A stretch of 64,000 nt of DNA from Fagopyrum homotropicum. Its lineage: Eukaryota > Streptophyta > Magnoliopsida > Caryophyllales > Polygonaceae. Where the stretch lies: assembly GCA_033239125.1 (NCBI GenBank), contig BSWB01000002.1:110398443-110462442 (forward strand). Reading direction: 5' to 3'. The notes beneath the pieces were generated by a model that saw nothing but the letters and a program-made list of their open reading frames with translations, did not search any database and had not been told where the DNA came from. Shown in pieces: positions 1 to 11,315 of the stretch; position 1 is the stretch's first letter; each line of letters begins with the position of its first letter. Position numbers and translations under genes: made by a program.

Positions 1-38
1 TCTTTCTAAGATATCTTATCTTTGGAGGGTAATTTTCC

Positions 39-47
39 TATAAAAAG
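39..47 (+). promoter_or_regulatory. LTR TATA box
   Basis: TATAAAAAG followed by GGTTGGATTTTC. The equivalent position of the sister LTR at 63489 has TATATAAAGGG in the same context. Likely core promoter of the LTR. Confidence 0.6.
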
Positions 48-638
48 GGTTGGATTTTCCACAAATCCAAATCATGCTATACAGCCTGCATACATCCGAA
101 TACACCGCTGCAGCCATACTCCAGTTGGGAGATTTGAAGAACCTTTTTGAAGGTTGAAGGAAGAAAGTCTATAGCTTTTATAGCTTTTTGAAGGGTTTTT
201 GTAAGATCATCTTAGATTCCCTTCTTTGTTGATTGTCTTGTTGGATTTCTATCCAAGGAACGCTTGTTGTTTTGATAATTGATTCAGTTATTGAAGCCTT
301 TCTCTTAAGGTTTTTTTGTTCAATTATTCTCTTTCTTCCCATATATTTGAATATTACTTTCATGATGATGAGTGACTAATTTCCTTGTGTGATTCTAGGG
401 TGATTGGCTGAAGTTTATGGGAAAAACAATGATAGAATAATCTTAATCACAGTAAGACCCTGAAAGTTTGAGTCTTTACCTTAACCCTAAGCATCTCGCT
501 CAGTCGATGAACATCTCGGCCGGGGTGGAATTTGGCTGACCGAGGTGACTTATCTGGTCCGAAACTGAGAGTTAAGTGTTAGAGTTTGCCAAATCCTATT
601 CTTATTACACCTTTTCTGGTTCAATGCAAGCCTAGGAT

Positions 639-896
639 GAGACTTACCCGGTAATTCCTTTGTTTGTTTACCTAAGATCATAAGTATAGGTAATAAAGGT
701 TTATCCTTTATTGGGGTTTGAATGTGCTTTCATCCCATCTTTGTGAGTTAGCTTGAGACTTACCCGGTAAAGGTTGATTCTATTCCCTTAGGTGGTATGT
801 TAGTTTGAGGTTATAGTTCTTTATCTTAATTCCTTGAGACTTACCCGGTAATAGGAGTTACGGTTTGGGATTAGTGATTAGTGAGACTTACCCGGT
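639..896 (+). repeat. Four copies of GAGACTTACCCGGT in E0 LTR
   Basis: Exact copies at 639-652, 755-768, 836-849 and 883-896. Homologous copies lie at 3534, 3651, 5064 and 5106 (E1 5' LTR), 8004, 8121, 8212 and 8248 (solo LTR), and 15906, 16022, 16103 and 16149 (E1 3' LTR; the last reads CCCAGT). Confidence 0.9.
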
Positions 897-1237
897 GATC
901 TAATCCACTTTAGAAATACCTTCCCTATGCAAAATCTTAGCTTTGTCCGCTTATCTTTAGATCTTGAGTTGGAACCACAACTAGACGCTTTAATCCCTAG
1001 AATTGCATATTTCCTTTATTGACTTTTTATCATCTTTGATTGTTTTAATTGCTTTTGTGGTTAGTAATTGCTAAAGCTTACCTATTCTGACTTTGTTTCA
1101 CTAAGTCCCTGTGATCGACCCCTGGAATTCCTTGCTTTTACTACGATTGACCCGTACACTACGGGTTCGCATCCTTGTTTTAAGCTTACATCTAGGGTTA
1201 TAAATTTAAAGCTTGCACGCACCGTTTGGAGCGAACA

Positions 1238-2521
1238 ACATACTAACTTTATGAAGTTTAATATTTTGAATGCATTTTCTTCCGAGCATACCATTCTCAT
1301 GACATATGAGTATGCTGATTTTATCATACCTATCACTACGAATGTCAAGCCTAAACATACTGAATTAATGAGACATTCTATTAATAGTTTTGATAAAATT
1401 ACTAATAACACATCCCTTGTTTTGCATGTTTAATATGTTGGATGTATTGCTGAATTTTCGGATCCTATTGATCATATTGATAGAGATACCGATTCTTGGA
1501 TGATAGGTGATAATCTTGATCCTACTTTTGCTGAATTAAATCATCTCTTGATAACCATGTTGATCATTTACCCTCTTGTGTTACTTGCTAATTTTATTGA
1601 GAATAATGTTGCAACTACGGATTTTATTGAGCATGATAATTTGGTTAAGTATGAAGAAGAACGTGCTAAATTATATAGACCATCACATGTAAATTTCGAC
1701 TTAGTCATGGTGCCTAGAATCATTGCTGAATTTGATTGTTCCATGATTAAATTCTTTGTTTATCTTGTGGTAGGAGTAACCTTACTTCATACAAGAAGCT
1801 TGGTTCAAGAGAGTTAAGAATGTTAAGAATGATCCTATAACTCGTTTTTCCGTGTTTCTTAACATGTCTTTTTTTTATTAACATCCCTTTTCTTGTTATT
1901 TAGGCTTCATGATTATGTCTTTCATACCATTTGGAGGATCATAGAATACGGTACCCTTAATAATATATGTTCTTACCCTATCTTAAGAGTTAATTTTTTT
2001 AAGATATCATTGGATTTCTTATATGCCTTACAAATTGTTTTCGCTATAATTAAGGATCTCAAGGTAATGCAAAAATGGCACATGCTAATACCGTGGAATG
2101 ATATTACTATTATCTGCCCTATAATGTTGACATACGAGGTTATAAAGACCTTTTATGGCCTTGTGTGTAAACCTCTTATGTTGCATTCTTTGTCAATCTT
2201 ATTGGTGTTATACATTCATGGATGACGCCCTTAATGAAGACTCATCAAGAAAAATCAAATTCATGGTTAAATTCTTTTAAAGAAGGGAGGGTTAATGCAG
2301 GAGCATCTCCGAACCTAGCACACTTCAAGACCATAACCATGGAAGCTATGAAGCAAGGAGTGAGAAACACTCCAAGGAGGAGAAGAGGAAAAGTCAAAAG
2401 CTTCAAGATCACAAGGTCCACAACGAAGGAAGTCAAGGAAGCTTGAAGGAAAGAAAAGAGGAACATTGTTAGAAGAAGAAGGGGAAAAGTCAAATTTATT
2501 TCGAAGATAGAAATGAATGAC
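1238..2521. other. Degenerate element remnant, interrupted by E1
   Basis: Sequence between the E0 LTR end and the E1 insertion site. Broken AT-rich frames of about 70-120 codons exist on the plus strand (1500-1817, 1893-2225, 2222-2446), but I recognise no domain. The layout suggests decayed coding sequence of an older retroelement, possibly the C-terminal end of a Ty3 polyprotein; that is a guess. It continues after E1 at 16511, because the 5-bp duplication ATGAC sits at 2517-2521 and 16506-16510. Confidence 0.4.
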
Positions 2522-5463
2522 TGATAGCATGTATTATAGTCTATATTTTGGGATTGGTTTGGACTTTTTACCTTTATAAATCTGCATGCATGGCTGTATA
2601 TTCTTGATCATCATGTCGTTTTGTTTACTTTTGCAAGAATCGAGGTCTACACCTAGTTTTGTTGTAATTGTAGGGAAAATGCACGTTTTGGAGTGATATG
2701 AAGCCAAGGGATCTAAGGAGTCATTGGAGCTACATTTTGGAGCATTGATGAGCTACAAGAAAAGCATAGGAACCATGGAAGTTGTACATAAATTTGAGAT
2801 TGGATCAATTTTGAGAGATTTGTACGTAGGTGAAGATCATCTCGGTTGGCTACAATGTCACCTCGACAGAGATGATTTTCTTGGCTGGATCGAGATGCAC
2901 GGCCCCATAAGATCTTCTATTTTTGGTCTATGATTTTCTTATAAGATGGAAGGTGAATATTGAAGAAAGATATCCTGGAATTTTTGGATCAAAGGCTGGT
3001 TAGATGAAGATATTGCAAGGAAGGAAGAAAGTTGAAGGAAGATAGCTTTGAAGTGAAAGTTGAAGGCTTCTTGAAGGAAGTAATAAGGTTTTTTTAGATT
3101 CTTTAATTGTTGTCTTTTTGTTTGTGATTGAGGAACACAGTTTGTTGGTTGTTTGTATTGTTTGTTTGTTTGATTGAGTGATTATTGAGACCTTTGTGTT
3201 AAGGTTTTCTTGTTTTGATATTGCTTCCTTAGTCATATATTTGATTGATATTATCATGATGAATATTGGCTAAATTCTTGTGCGATTATAGGGTTATTGG
3301 CTGAAGGTTGTGGGAAAGACGATGAAAGAAAGAGCCTTTACCTTAGTGGACCCTGAAAGCTCGAGCAAACCTTAACCGAACCTCTCCTCGGTCGGTTCAT
3401 AGAACATCTCGACTGAGATCGGACATGAACTGAGCGAGGCGTGATCTTATCTGAACCATACCTGAGTTTAGGTTTTAGTTTGCCGAATCCTATCCTTGTT
3501 GCACCTTTCCTGGTCCATACGCAAGCCTAGGATGAGACTTACCCGGTGATTCCTTTGCTTGTATACTTATGATGATGAGTGTTAGGTAATAAAGGCTTAT
3601 CCTTTATTAGGGTTTGAGTGTGCCTTCATCCTACCTTTATGAGTTAGCATGAGACTTACCCGGTAAAGGTTAGTTCTATCCCCTTAGGTGGTGTGTTGGT
3701 TTGAGATTATAGTTCCTTTATGAAGAACCGGTAGGTGAAATAAATAAGTTAAATGATACTCTAGAAGGGGGGTTGAATAGAGTATGTGAACTTTTTGCAA
3801 ACCAAATCTCAAGGCCTTTAAACTCCTTTCAAGGACCTTGATGTCAATCTGTGCTTCTCGAGAAACTTTGATTTCAAGGGCTTTGAAACTCCTTTCAAGG
3901 GCCTTGACTTCTTGCTCCTGCAAAACAAAGTTAGTCACAATAAAGTATGTATGGTGCGGAATTGAAAAGTTTGACACGAGGATATGTTTACGAACTTCGG
4001 CTCTAAATATCCTACTCTCCGTCCCAAGGTATATCCGTAGGATCTAACTATCTATTATCAGCCTCAAAGAGTCCTAGATACAAACTAGAAGAAATCCCCT
4101 TCTTCTCTCACTGTAGCCAATGCTACGATCTAGCTCCAACTCTTAACCTAGCTATAATAGCCTAGTTACTTCGCAGAGTAACACACACTCTAGTATAACA
4201 CTATTTAGATCTTTCAATGGAGCTCTAGTGTTTTCTCTCTCTAAGGTGATAAAGTTTTTGCGTGAATGAGAGAAAGAAAACCAACGAATGAAGATGATTA
4301 GGTTGCTTGAAGATGTAAAGATGTTTTCTTGTGTAAGCTTGTGTACTTGTCTTCTTCGACCATCATCTTCATTTATACTCTTCTATGGAAAGGTCTTCTA
4401 GCTGTTGTAGAGATGACCGTTTGAAGATGAATCTTCTTTTCCATGAAGATTGTTTCTTGTTTTGAATAAGGTAGACGTTGCAAGTCTTCAGCTCCAGAGA
4501 ACACGTCGAGTCCTTAACTCCTTGATCTTCTCGTCTTCTGTTGAATCGAGAAAGAAGATATTTTTGCCGTTTGTTGTTTAGAAAATCTTCTAGAAAAGAT
4601 TCTCTATTCTTTGGTTGAGATCTTCCTTCGGTTTGTTTAGAGAATCTTCTAAAAAAGATTCCCTATTGTTCGGTTGAGATCTTCCTTCGGTTAATAAGAT
4701 CTTCCTTCGGTTGATAAGATCTTTGGTTGATGAGATATTTCTGTTACAGAATCTTCCAAGAAAATCTTCAACTCATTTTGAATCCTTGTTCCGTGCATCT
4801 ATAATTCCAAGGCCTTGATTTTGTCCTTTTGTACTTGCTATCTTCCTTTGTCCTTGAATTATACTTCAAGGCCCTTGAAGTCCATATCAAGGCCCTTGAC
4901 ATTTGCATAAAACCTGCACTGAATTCAAACCAACCAAATATCTAGAGAATATAATCAATACATTGTTAGTATATCCAACTACTACATTTGTATGAAGTCT
5001 TCCATCATCAACACCTGTCAACCATTTTAATCAAGGTGGAGTTGTCACTTTCCTTAGTTCCTTGAGACTTACCCGGTGGATCTTTGGTTTGGCATAGTGA
5101 GTAGTGAGACTTACCCGGTGATCTATTCCCACTTTAGAAACACCTTCCCTCAGCAATCCTCAGCTTTGTCCACGTTATCCTTTGAGATTTTGAGTCGGAA
5201 CCACAAATGGATGCTTTGACCTCTAGAATCTGCATTCTTTTATCTGATTATTATATCATATTTGATTTGTTGCTTGCTTTTGATTGACAACCTGATATAC
5301 CGTGCTTTGTTTCATCATCGTCCTTGTGTTCGACCCTGGAGTATTTGTTGTTATTACAATTGATCCGTACATTGCGGGTTCGCATATTGTTTCAGGCTTA
5401 TATTTTAGGTTATAAATTTAAAGCTATTTCGTTCGAATTTGCACATACGTCTGAGAGCGAACA
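2522..5463 (+). repeat. E1 5' LTR (interrupted)
   Basis: TG...CA LTR, 2,942 bp including a 1.3 kb insertion; about 1.61 kb without it, matching the 3' LTR at 14892-16505. The family palindrome clusters at about 2838-2900 and 3370-3440. Four copies of GAGACTTACCCGGT are present. It ends at GAGCGAACA immediately before the primer-binding site. Confidence 0.92.
3721..5047 (-). mobile_element. Reverse-oriented solo LTR inside the E1 5' LTR
   Basis: Comparison with the E1 3' LTR (near 16090) shows that this block interrupts an otherwise continuous sequence. Read on the minus strand it starts TGACAACTCC and ends GGTTCTTCA, i.e. TG...CA, with a TATA box at 4371-4377 (TATAAAT on the minus strand) and a C-run near its 3' end. 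Flanks are CTTTA (3716-3720) and CTTTC (5048-5052), a 4-of-5 duplication. No internal region or ORF is present, so it fits a solo LTR of 1,327 bp from an unrelated family. It carries repeated TCAAGGGCCTTGA-type palindromes at about 3810-3912 and 4806-4905. Confidence 0.7.
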
Positions 5464-5469
5464 AGTTTT

Positions 5470-5487
5470 TGGCGTCGTTGACAGGGA
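5470..5487 (+). promoter_or_regulatory. E1 primer-binding site (tRNA-Asp type)
   Basis: TGGCGTCGTTGACAGGGA lies six bases after the LTR end. It differs at a few positions from the tRNA-Asp-complementary primer site I remember for Athila elements (TGGCGCCGTTGCCGGGGA). Expected start point of minus-strand DNA synthesis. Confidence 0.8.
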
Positions 5488-5592
5488 CTTGGTTAAGACC
5501 AAGTTTAGTTTTTGGTTGTCTTTTAGGGTTGCTGCCCTTGTTGCTATTGACTGCTTTACTTGAGTCATTTCGTAGGATCTTTCTTTAGTTTG

Positions 5593-8500
5593 ATGCGAAG
5601 AACTCGTGTTGAGAAAGAAATCGTTCCCTACGATCCCAAACCAGAAAAGACATAAAAAAAGAGATTGAAAGAAGCTAAGATGGCTGAACAAGATAATCGA
5701 GAACTTGAAGCTGAATTGAAGGGCACGTTAGAACAACTTCCCTAAGTAATGAGGCTTTACAAAGAGAAAAAGAGGAAGCTCGTGCAAGAACATAAGAGAT
5801 ACGAGCTGACATGGCTGAATTGCAGGCTCAGATTCTACCTTGACCGAACCCAGTTGTTGGACCGAGGCAGAATCCTGACCTAGTTGTACCGGCGGAGATG
5901 CATCCACCACCTCGGTTGCCGGCTAGGGTTCACCAAGGTTACCTGTTCGCTGGAGAACCGCAAACTTAGGCCAGCGGATGGACCTGAATCAACAAGTGTG
6001 GCATCCCGAAGTTAATCTAGAAGATCCAGCTGAGCATGATTATGATCTTCAACCTCAAGTCCTCACTATGATTCGACAATGTCAATTTGGAGGCATGGAA
6101 AGAGAATCTCCACATCAACACTTTGAGACCATCAAGAGTGAAGAACAACAACTACAAGCTAAGACCTCTCTACTTCTCTTTGAAAGACAAGGCGCTAGCT
6201 TGGTATCAATCTCTTCCAGCTGGAAGAGTTAACACATGGGAAGAGATGTCTACGGAGTTTCTCACTAAGTTCTTTCCCCTATCAAAAACTGTGGAGTTAA
6301 GGGGTACGATTAATGCTTTTGTTATGAAGGATAAATAAAGTTTATTCAAGTCATGGGAAAGGTTTAAGGACCTTTTGTTGGATTGTCCTCACCATGGGAT
6401 TCCAAAGATCGAGTTGTTAGAGATCTACTTCAAGGGGTTGGATGAGGAAACTCAATTGAATCTCCAATCACTTCTGCTGGCACATTTATGGATACACCGT
6501 TTGATGAAGCTTGGGAGTTTGTTTAGAAGCAAGCTTTACACATGGAGAAGTACTCCCATCGAAGGGTTGAAGATGGAGTGAAGCGAGTTGAATTTCCGGA
6601 TCTGAATCTTACAAACTCAAGCGTTGCTCAACTCAGTACGCTCAACAATGAAGTCAAGGCTTTGAAGGAGCTTTTATTAGCTCAAACTAAAGCGGCATCC
6701 AAGGAGCAAGATGTTGGATACTTGGGGAGAGGAAACCTTCAAGGGCCGAGGAACAATAATTACAACAACAACAAGAATTTCAACAACAATATGAGATCAA
6801 ATCAACAAAATAACGGTAACTCTTATTCTCATGCTGAGAATGCTCTAACTCCCCCCATCTTTTTCTTCTACTCCATTGAAGAGTCAAGAGCCGTCATCAA
6901 GCTTATCCCAGCAGTCCAAGGAGAAGCGGATGCTGTGCTGGAAGCTATTATGATGAAGCTCAATGCTATGGAGAATTCTATGAACACATTTTCTGATAGC
7001 ATGTATTATAGTCTATATTTTGGGATTGGTTTAGACGTTTTATCTTCATAAATTTGCATGCATGGTTGTATACTCTTGATCATTATGTCGTTTTGTTTAC
7101 CTTTACAAGAATTGAGGTCTACACCTAGTATTGTTGTAATTGTAGGGAAAATAACACGTTTTGGAGCAATATGGAGCCAAGGGGTCTAAGGAGTCATTGG
7201 AGCTACATTTTAGAGCATTGAGGAGATACAAGAAAAGCATAGAAACCATGGAAGTTGGACAGAAGTTTGATTTTGGATCAGTTTTGACAGATGTGCATGT
7301 AGCTGAAGATCATCTCGGTTGGCTACAGTAAAACCTCGATCGAGATGACTTCGTTGGGCTGGATCGAGACGCACGGCCAATGGCCCATAAGAGATTTTTT
7401 TGACAAGTGATTATCCTATATATTGGAAGATATTTTTGGGATGAAAAGGAGGCTGGTTAACTGATTAGTTTGGAAGATTGAAGATATTCCAAGGAAGGAA
7501 GGAGGTTGAAGGAAGATAGCTTTGAAGAGAAAGTTGAAGGCTTTTGAAGGAAGTTGTAAGGTCTTTTTAGATTGTTTAATTGTTGTCTTTTGGTTTGTGA
7601 TTGAGGAACACAGTTTGCTAGTTGTTTGATTTGTTTGTTTGTTTGATTGAGTGATTATTGAGACCTTTGTGTTAAGATTTTCTTGTTTGGATATTGCTTC
7701 TTTATATATATATTTGATTGTTATCATGATGATTGTTGGCTAAATTCTTGTGCAATTCTAGGGTGATTGGCTGAAGTTTGTGGGAAAGACGATGAAAGAA
7801 TGAGCCTTTACCTTAGTGGACCCTGAAAGCTTGAGCCACGCCTTAACTGAACCTCACCTTGGTCGGTTCATAGTACATCTCGACCAAGATCGGACATGAA
7901 CTGAGTGAGGCATGACCTTATCTGATCCATACCTGAGTTTAGGTTTAGTTTGCCAAATCCTATCCTTGTTGTACCTTTCCTGGTCCATACGAAAGCATAG
8001 GATGAGACTTACCCGGTGATTCCTGTTCTTGTATATCTATGATGATGAGTATTAGGTAATAAAGGTTTATCCTTTATTAGGGTTTGAGTGTGCCTTCATC
8101 CTACCTTTGTGAGCTAGCCTGAGACTTACCCGGTAGAGGTTAATTCTATCCCCTTAGGTGGTGAGTTAATTTGAGATTATAGTTCATGTACTTAGTTCCT
8201 TGAGACTTACCCGGTGAGAGGATATTTGGTTTGGGATAGTGAGTAGTGAGACTTACCCGGTGATCTATTCCCATCTTCAAAATACCTTTCCTCAGCAAAC
8301 CTAAGCTTTGTCCACGTTATCCTTTGAGATCTTGAGTTGGAACAACAACTGGATGCTTTGACCTCTAGAATCTGCATTCCTTTATCTGATTATTATATCA
8401 TCTTTTATATCTTTGCTTTGTTGCTTGCTTTTGATTGACAACCTGAGTTGCCGTGCTTTGTTTCACCATAGTCCTTGTGTTCGACCCTGGAGTATTTGTT

Positions 8501-8840
8501 GTTATTACAATTGATCCGTACACTACGGGTTCGCATATTGTTCCAGGCTTATATTTTAGGTTATAAATTTAAAGCTATTTGGTTCACGATTACACACACG
8601 CATGAGAGAGAACATTTTCTAAGGAACAAAAAGCCTTAGAACATCAAGTTTTCAACAAGGCTAATGAAGCACCAAGAGATCCTGGTAAACTCCCAAGAAG
8701 GACAGAGAACAACCCAATAGGACAGGTCATGGCAATCACCACACGCAGTGGATTGAAGACAGTTGATCTAGTACCTCGGACAGACAACGACCAGACGAAG
8801 AACACCTCGGTCAAGGTGCCAACCGAGATGGAGCCCTAGA
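5593..8840 (+). pseudogene. gag: E1 gag, broken and split by a solo LTR
   Basis: The capsid-like Gag would assemble the particle that packages element RNA. The first plausible ATG is at 5593. The retrotransposon Gag core is recognisable around 6130-6530 through the residues LAWYQSLPAGRVNTWEEM and the following LTKFF, which are typical of plant Ty3 Gag. An Asn-rich, NYNNN-type stretch follows at about 6745-6830. Coding is broken by an early stop (5653), at least two frameshifts (around 6090-6150 and 6540) and a stop near 6336. At 6993 it is cut by a 1.6 kb solo LTR and resumes at 8620 in the same sense, reaching the ITTRSG motif common just upstream of Athila protease. No zinc knuckle is evident. 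It cannot give a full Gag. Confidence 0.85.
6994..8614 (+). mobile_element. Solo LTR of the E1 family inside E1 gag
   Basis: Starts TGATAGCATG, ends GAGAGAGAACA, 1,621 bp, flanked by a perfect 5-bp duplication TTTTC (6989-6993 and 8615-8619). It has no primer site or purine tract beside it, so it is the product of insertion followed by LTR-LTR recombination. A CCTATATATTGG sequence near 7410 may be its TATA region. Palindromes cluster at about 7310-7375 and 7850-7915. Confidence 0.95.
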
Positions 8841-9023
8841 AAGCGAAAGACAAGTCTGATGTTTATGTTCCACCACCTGCTTTGGTAAGTTTCTTGACCT
8901 TATGAATAAGCTACATATTATGATCCCTTTCAATGATGCTATCCTAGGTATGCCCGCCTATGGGAAGTTTTTGAAAGAAATCTTGTCAAGGAAGGGAAAG
9001 GTGGAAGATTTTGGAGAAGTCGG

Positions 9024-9542
9024 ATGACCTCTAGATCTTCAGAGCTCATTCAAATCATGAAAGTGAACATGCCACCGAAGTTGAGAGATCCCAGTTCATT
9101 TTGCATTCCCATCAAAGTTGGGGATGTAACTTATGATGTGCTTTGTGATCTAGGAGCTAGTGTGAGCATCATTCCTCTAGCACTTTGTGAGAAGATTGCT
9201 CTTGGAGATGCCAAGCCCGTGAAGATGACGTTATACATGGCAGATCGTTCCATTACTCGTCCCGTTGGAATCCTAGAGGACGTTTCCGTCAAGCTAGGTA
9301 ATTTCTACATACCTATAGACTTTGTTGTGTTGGAGATTCCCGCAGATTATCCTATTCCCATCATTCTCGGAAGACCATATCTTTCAACATCGGGATGCAA
9401 CGTGGATTGCAAGAATGCCAAGTTGTCATTCAATATTGGTGGCGATCATGTGGAGTTTGCACTCTTAGCCACGATGAAGGGGAGCCCTTGGAAGATGATA
9501 TTTTCAACATCTATGATGAAGAAGATTCTCGAGAATTGGTGA
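9024..9542 (+). pseudogene. E1 aspartic protease (Athila type)
   Basis: A retropepsin-like protease that would cut the Gag-Pol polyprotein. The frame is open for 172 codons. The active-site motif CDLGASVSIIP lies about 48 residues in and the flap/C-terminal motif IPIILGRPYL about 115 residues in. The L-G-A-S form of the active site is usual in Athila elements. Upstream, the gag-side linker (8620-9020) has stops, so the protease is not translatable as part of a polyprotein. Directly after it one would expect reverse transcriptase; instead a frameshift (about 9480-9540) leads into a Ser/Thr/Pro-rich spacer. Confidence 0.85.
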
Positions 9543-9937
9543 GCTCTATCCTAGTTAAAGATCCTCTTGAGAAAGTTTTGAGTTCTAGTATGATGGAGGA
9601 AGGTGTAGATGTTTTGTGTTATGCAGATGTACACAACTTGGAAGCACTGGAAGCAGATCCAGGAGCTGGATTCGACAAACTCGTTCGGAAGACGAAAAGC
9701 ACATTAGGTTTCGGTCACCCTCCCAATACCTCGACCAAAATGGTTTCCGGAGCGAGCGAGGTGACCTTCTCTGGAAAATATCTCGGTCCATCACCTCGGT
9801 CCACGACCGAGACAACTTCCAAAGCAAGCGAGATGGGTTCAACTGAAGACCACCTCGGTTCACCACCTCTACCTAACCCTAGATGCCTCGAGAAGGACGA
9901 TCTATCCATTGATGATTCCTTCTCTGATGAACATTCG
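9543..9937 (+). other. Spacer in place of reverse transcriptase and RNase H
   Basis: About 400 bp between protease and integrase, open in one frame, rich in Ser, Thr, Pro and Glu. It holds six or more copies of the family's CTCGG/CCGAG palindrome half-sites (9727-9860), the same motif as in the LTR. No YVDD-type motif or RNase H residue is visible on either strand. E2 has a recognisable relative of this spacer at about 57960-58120. Confidence 0.75.
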
Positions 9938-11254
9938 CATTTGGTAGAGCATTGGCTTCACCAAGTTTCTGATGGTAAAGAGTCTTGGTATGTTGATATT
10001 GTTAACTATCTTGTTTGTCAGGAAGTACCTCCAGGGTTGACATACGCTCAAAGGAAGAAGTTCTTCAAAGACGTTCGTCATTACTACTAGAACGAGCCTC
10101 TACTCTTCAAGAGAGGCCCGGATGGGATGCTTCGACGATGTGTCCCGGAAGATGAGACTACTAGTGTCATACGGCATTGCCAATCACTTTCTTGTGGAGG
10201 ACATGATAGCGCTCACAAAACGTGCGGTAAGGTATTACGTTCCGGTTTTTTTTGGCCTACATTATTTAAGGATGTGCAAGCATTTGTTATTTCTTGTGAT
10301 GTATGCCAAAGAACAAAAAATTTATCTAGGCGGAATGAGATGCCACTCAACAATATTCAGGAAGTTGAGATCTTTGATGTATGGGGAGTTGATTTCATGG
10401 GACCTTTCCCATCATTTGCAGGGAATATCTACATTCTCTTAGCTGTTGATTACGTCTTTAGATGGGTGGAAGCTATTGCATCCCCTACTAATGACACCAT
10501 GGTGGTTGTGAAATTCTTCAATAGGACTATCTTCCTGCGTTTTGGGACACCGCGAACCATCATCAGCGACGGAGTGACACACTTTATCAACCGAAAGTTC
10601 AAGGCACTTCTATCGAAGTATGGGGTGACCCACAAGGTAGCAACCCCTTATCACCCTCAAACTAGTGGGCAGGTGGAGATCTCTAATAGAGAAATCAAAG
10701 CAATTTTGGAGAAGACCGTTTCAAGGACAAGGAAGGATTGGTCCATGAAGTTGGACGATGCTCTTTGGGCCTATAGGACCGCTTTCAAGACTCCCATTGA
10801 TACCAACCCTTACAATTTGGTATATAGGATGTCTTACCATCTTCCCGTTGAGCTGGAGCACAAGGCATATTGGGCGATCAAATGGCTAAACTTCGATATC
10901 AAGGAAGCTGAAGAGACTCTTTGATATCAATGATCTACAGGAGCTGCGTTTAAACGCTTTTGAGAACGCCAAAATCTACAAAGAAAGAACGAAGAGATGG
11001 CATGACAAAGATATCCTCCCTAAGGAGCTTAAAGAAGGAGACCTTGTTCTACTCTTTAACTACCGCCTCCGCCTCTTTTCAAGTAAGTTAAAATCTAGAT
11101 GGAAGGGACCTTACGTTGTGAAAAATGCCTTTCCCCATGGTGTTGTTGAAGTATGGGGTGAAGCTAGCGTAAGCATTAAGGTCAACGGTCATAGGTTGAA
11201 GAAGTACCAACCGGAAGTTCCAGCTGAGGAGATTGCACCTTTGCATCTCACTTG
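9938..11254 (+). pseudogene. E1 integrase (Ty3 type)
   Basis: Would insert element DNA into the host genome. Recognisable parts in order: pre-integrase linker (VNYLVCQEVPPGLTYAQRKKF), zinc-binding region ending CDVC (about 10296-10310), core with Asp at 10391 (GVDFMGP), Asp at 10568 (IISDG) and Glu at 10676 (SGQVEIS). The last two are 35 residues apart, giving D,D-35-E. The C-terminal GPYVV motif is near 11106. A TAG at 10088-10090 replaces the Trp codon seen in E2, and a frameshift near 10915 separates core and C-terminus. After the stop comes the conserved post-pol hairpin. Confidence 0.9.
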
Positions 11255-11297
11255 AGAGTGATGTACGGTCCAGCTAGCGACCTTAAACCAAGCGCTT

Positions 11298-11315
11298 CTT
11301 GGGAGGCAACCCAAG
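11298..11315 (+). ncRNA. Conserved post-pol hairpin in E1
   Basis: CTTGGGAGGCAACCCAAG forms a CTTGGG/CCCAAG-type stem with a short loop, about 45 bases after the pol stop. The same 18 bases occur in E2 at 59468-59485 within a longer identical block. I recall near-identical GGGAGGCAACCC sequences after pol in other Athila-type elements. Confidence 0.65.

Larger units (their letters stand above)
1..1237 (+). mobile_element. 3' part of an Athila-type LTR (E0)
   Basis: This stretch aligns by eye with the LTR that begins at 62914: the first bases match from about 63451 onward, including the TATA box region. It ends in GAGCGAACA at 1237, the same terminus as the E1 5' LTR (5463). No primer-binding site follows, so it is the 3' LTR of an element or a solo LTR whose start lies outside the window. 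It carries four GAGACTTACCCGGT repeats and a cluster of the family palindrome at 491-546. Together with the first 537 bp of the 62914 copy the full LTR would be about 1.77 kb. Confidence 0.85.

Noticed and set aside
639..896. CRISPR-like array of GAGACTTACCCGGT repeats
   Set aside because: Repeat is 14 bp, spacers are irregular and shared between LTR copies, and the genome is plant nuclear.
1238..2446. Host protein gene from chained ORFs
   Set aside because: Frames are short, AT-biased and unlinked by recognisable splice structure or domains; the setting is nested retroelements.
3721..5047. DNA transposon with terminal inverted repeats
   Set aside because: The ends are not inverted copies; TG...CA ends, a TATA box and a near 5-bp duplication fit a solo LTR better.
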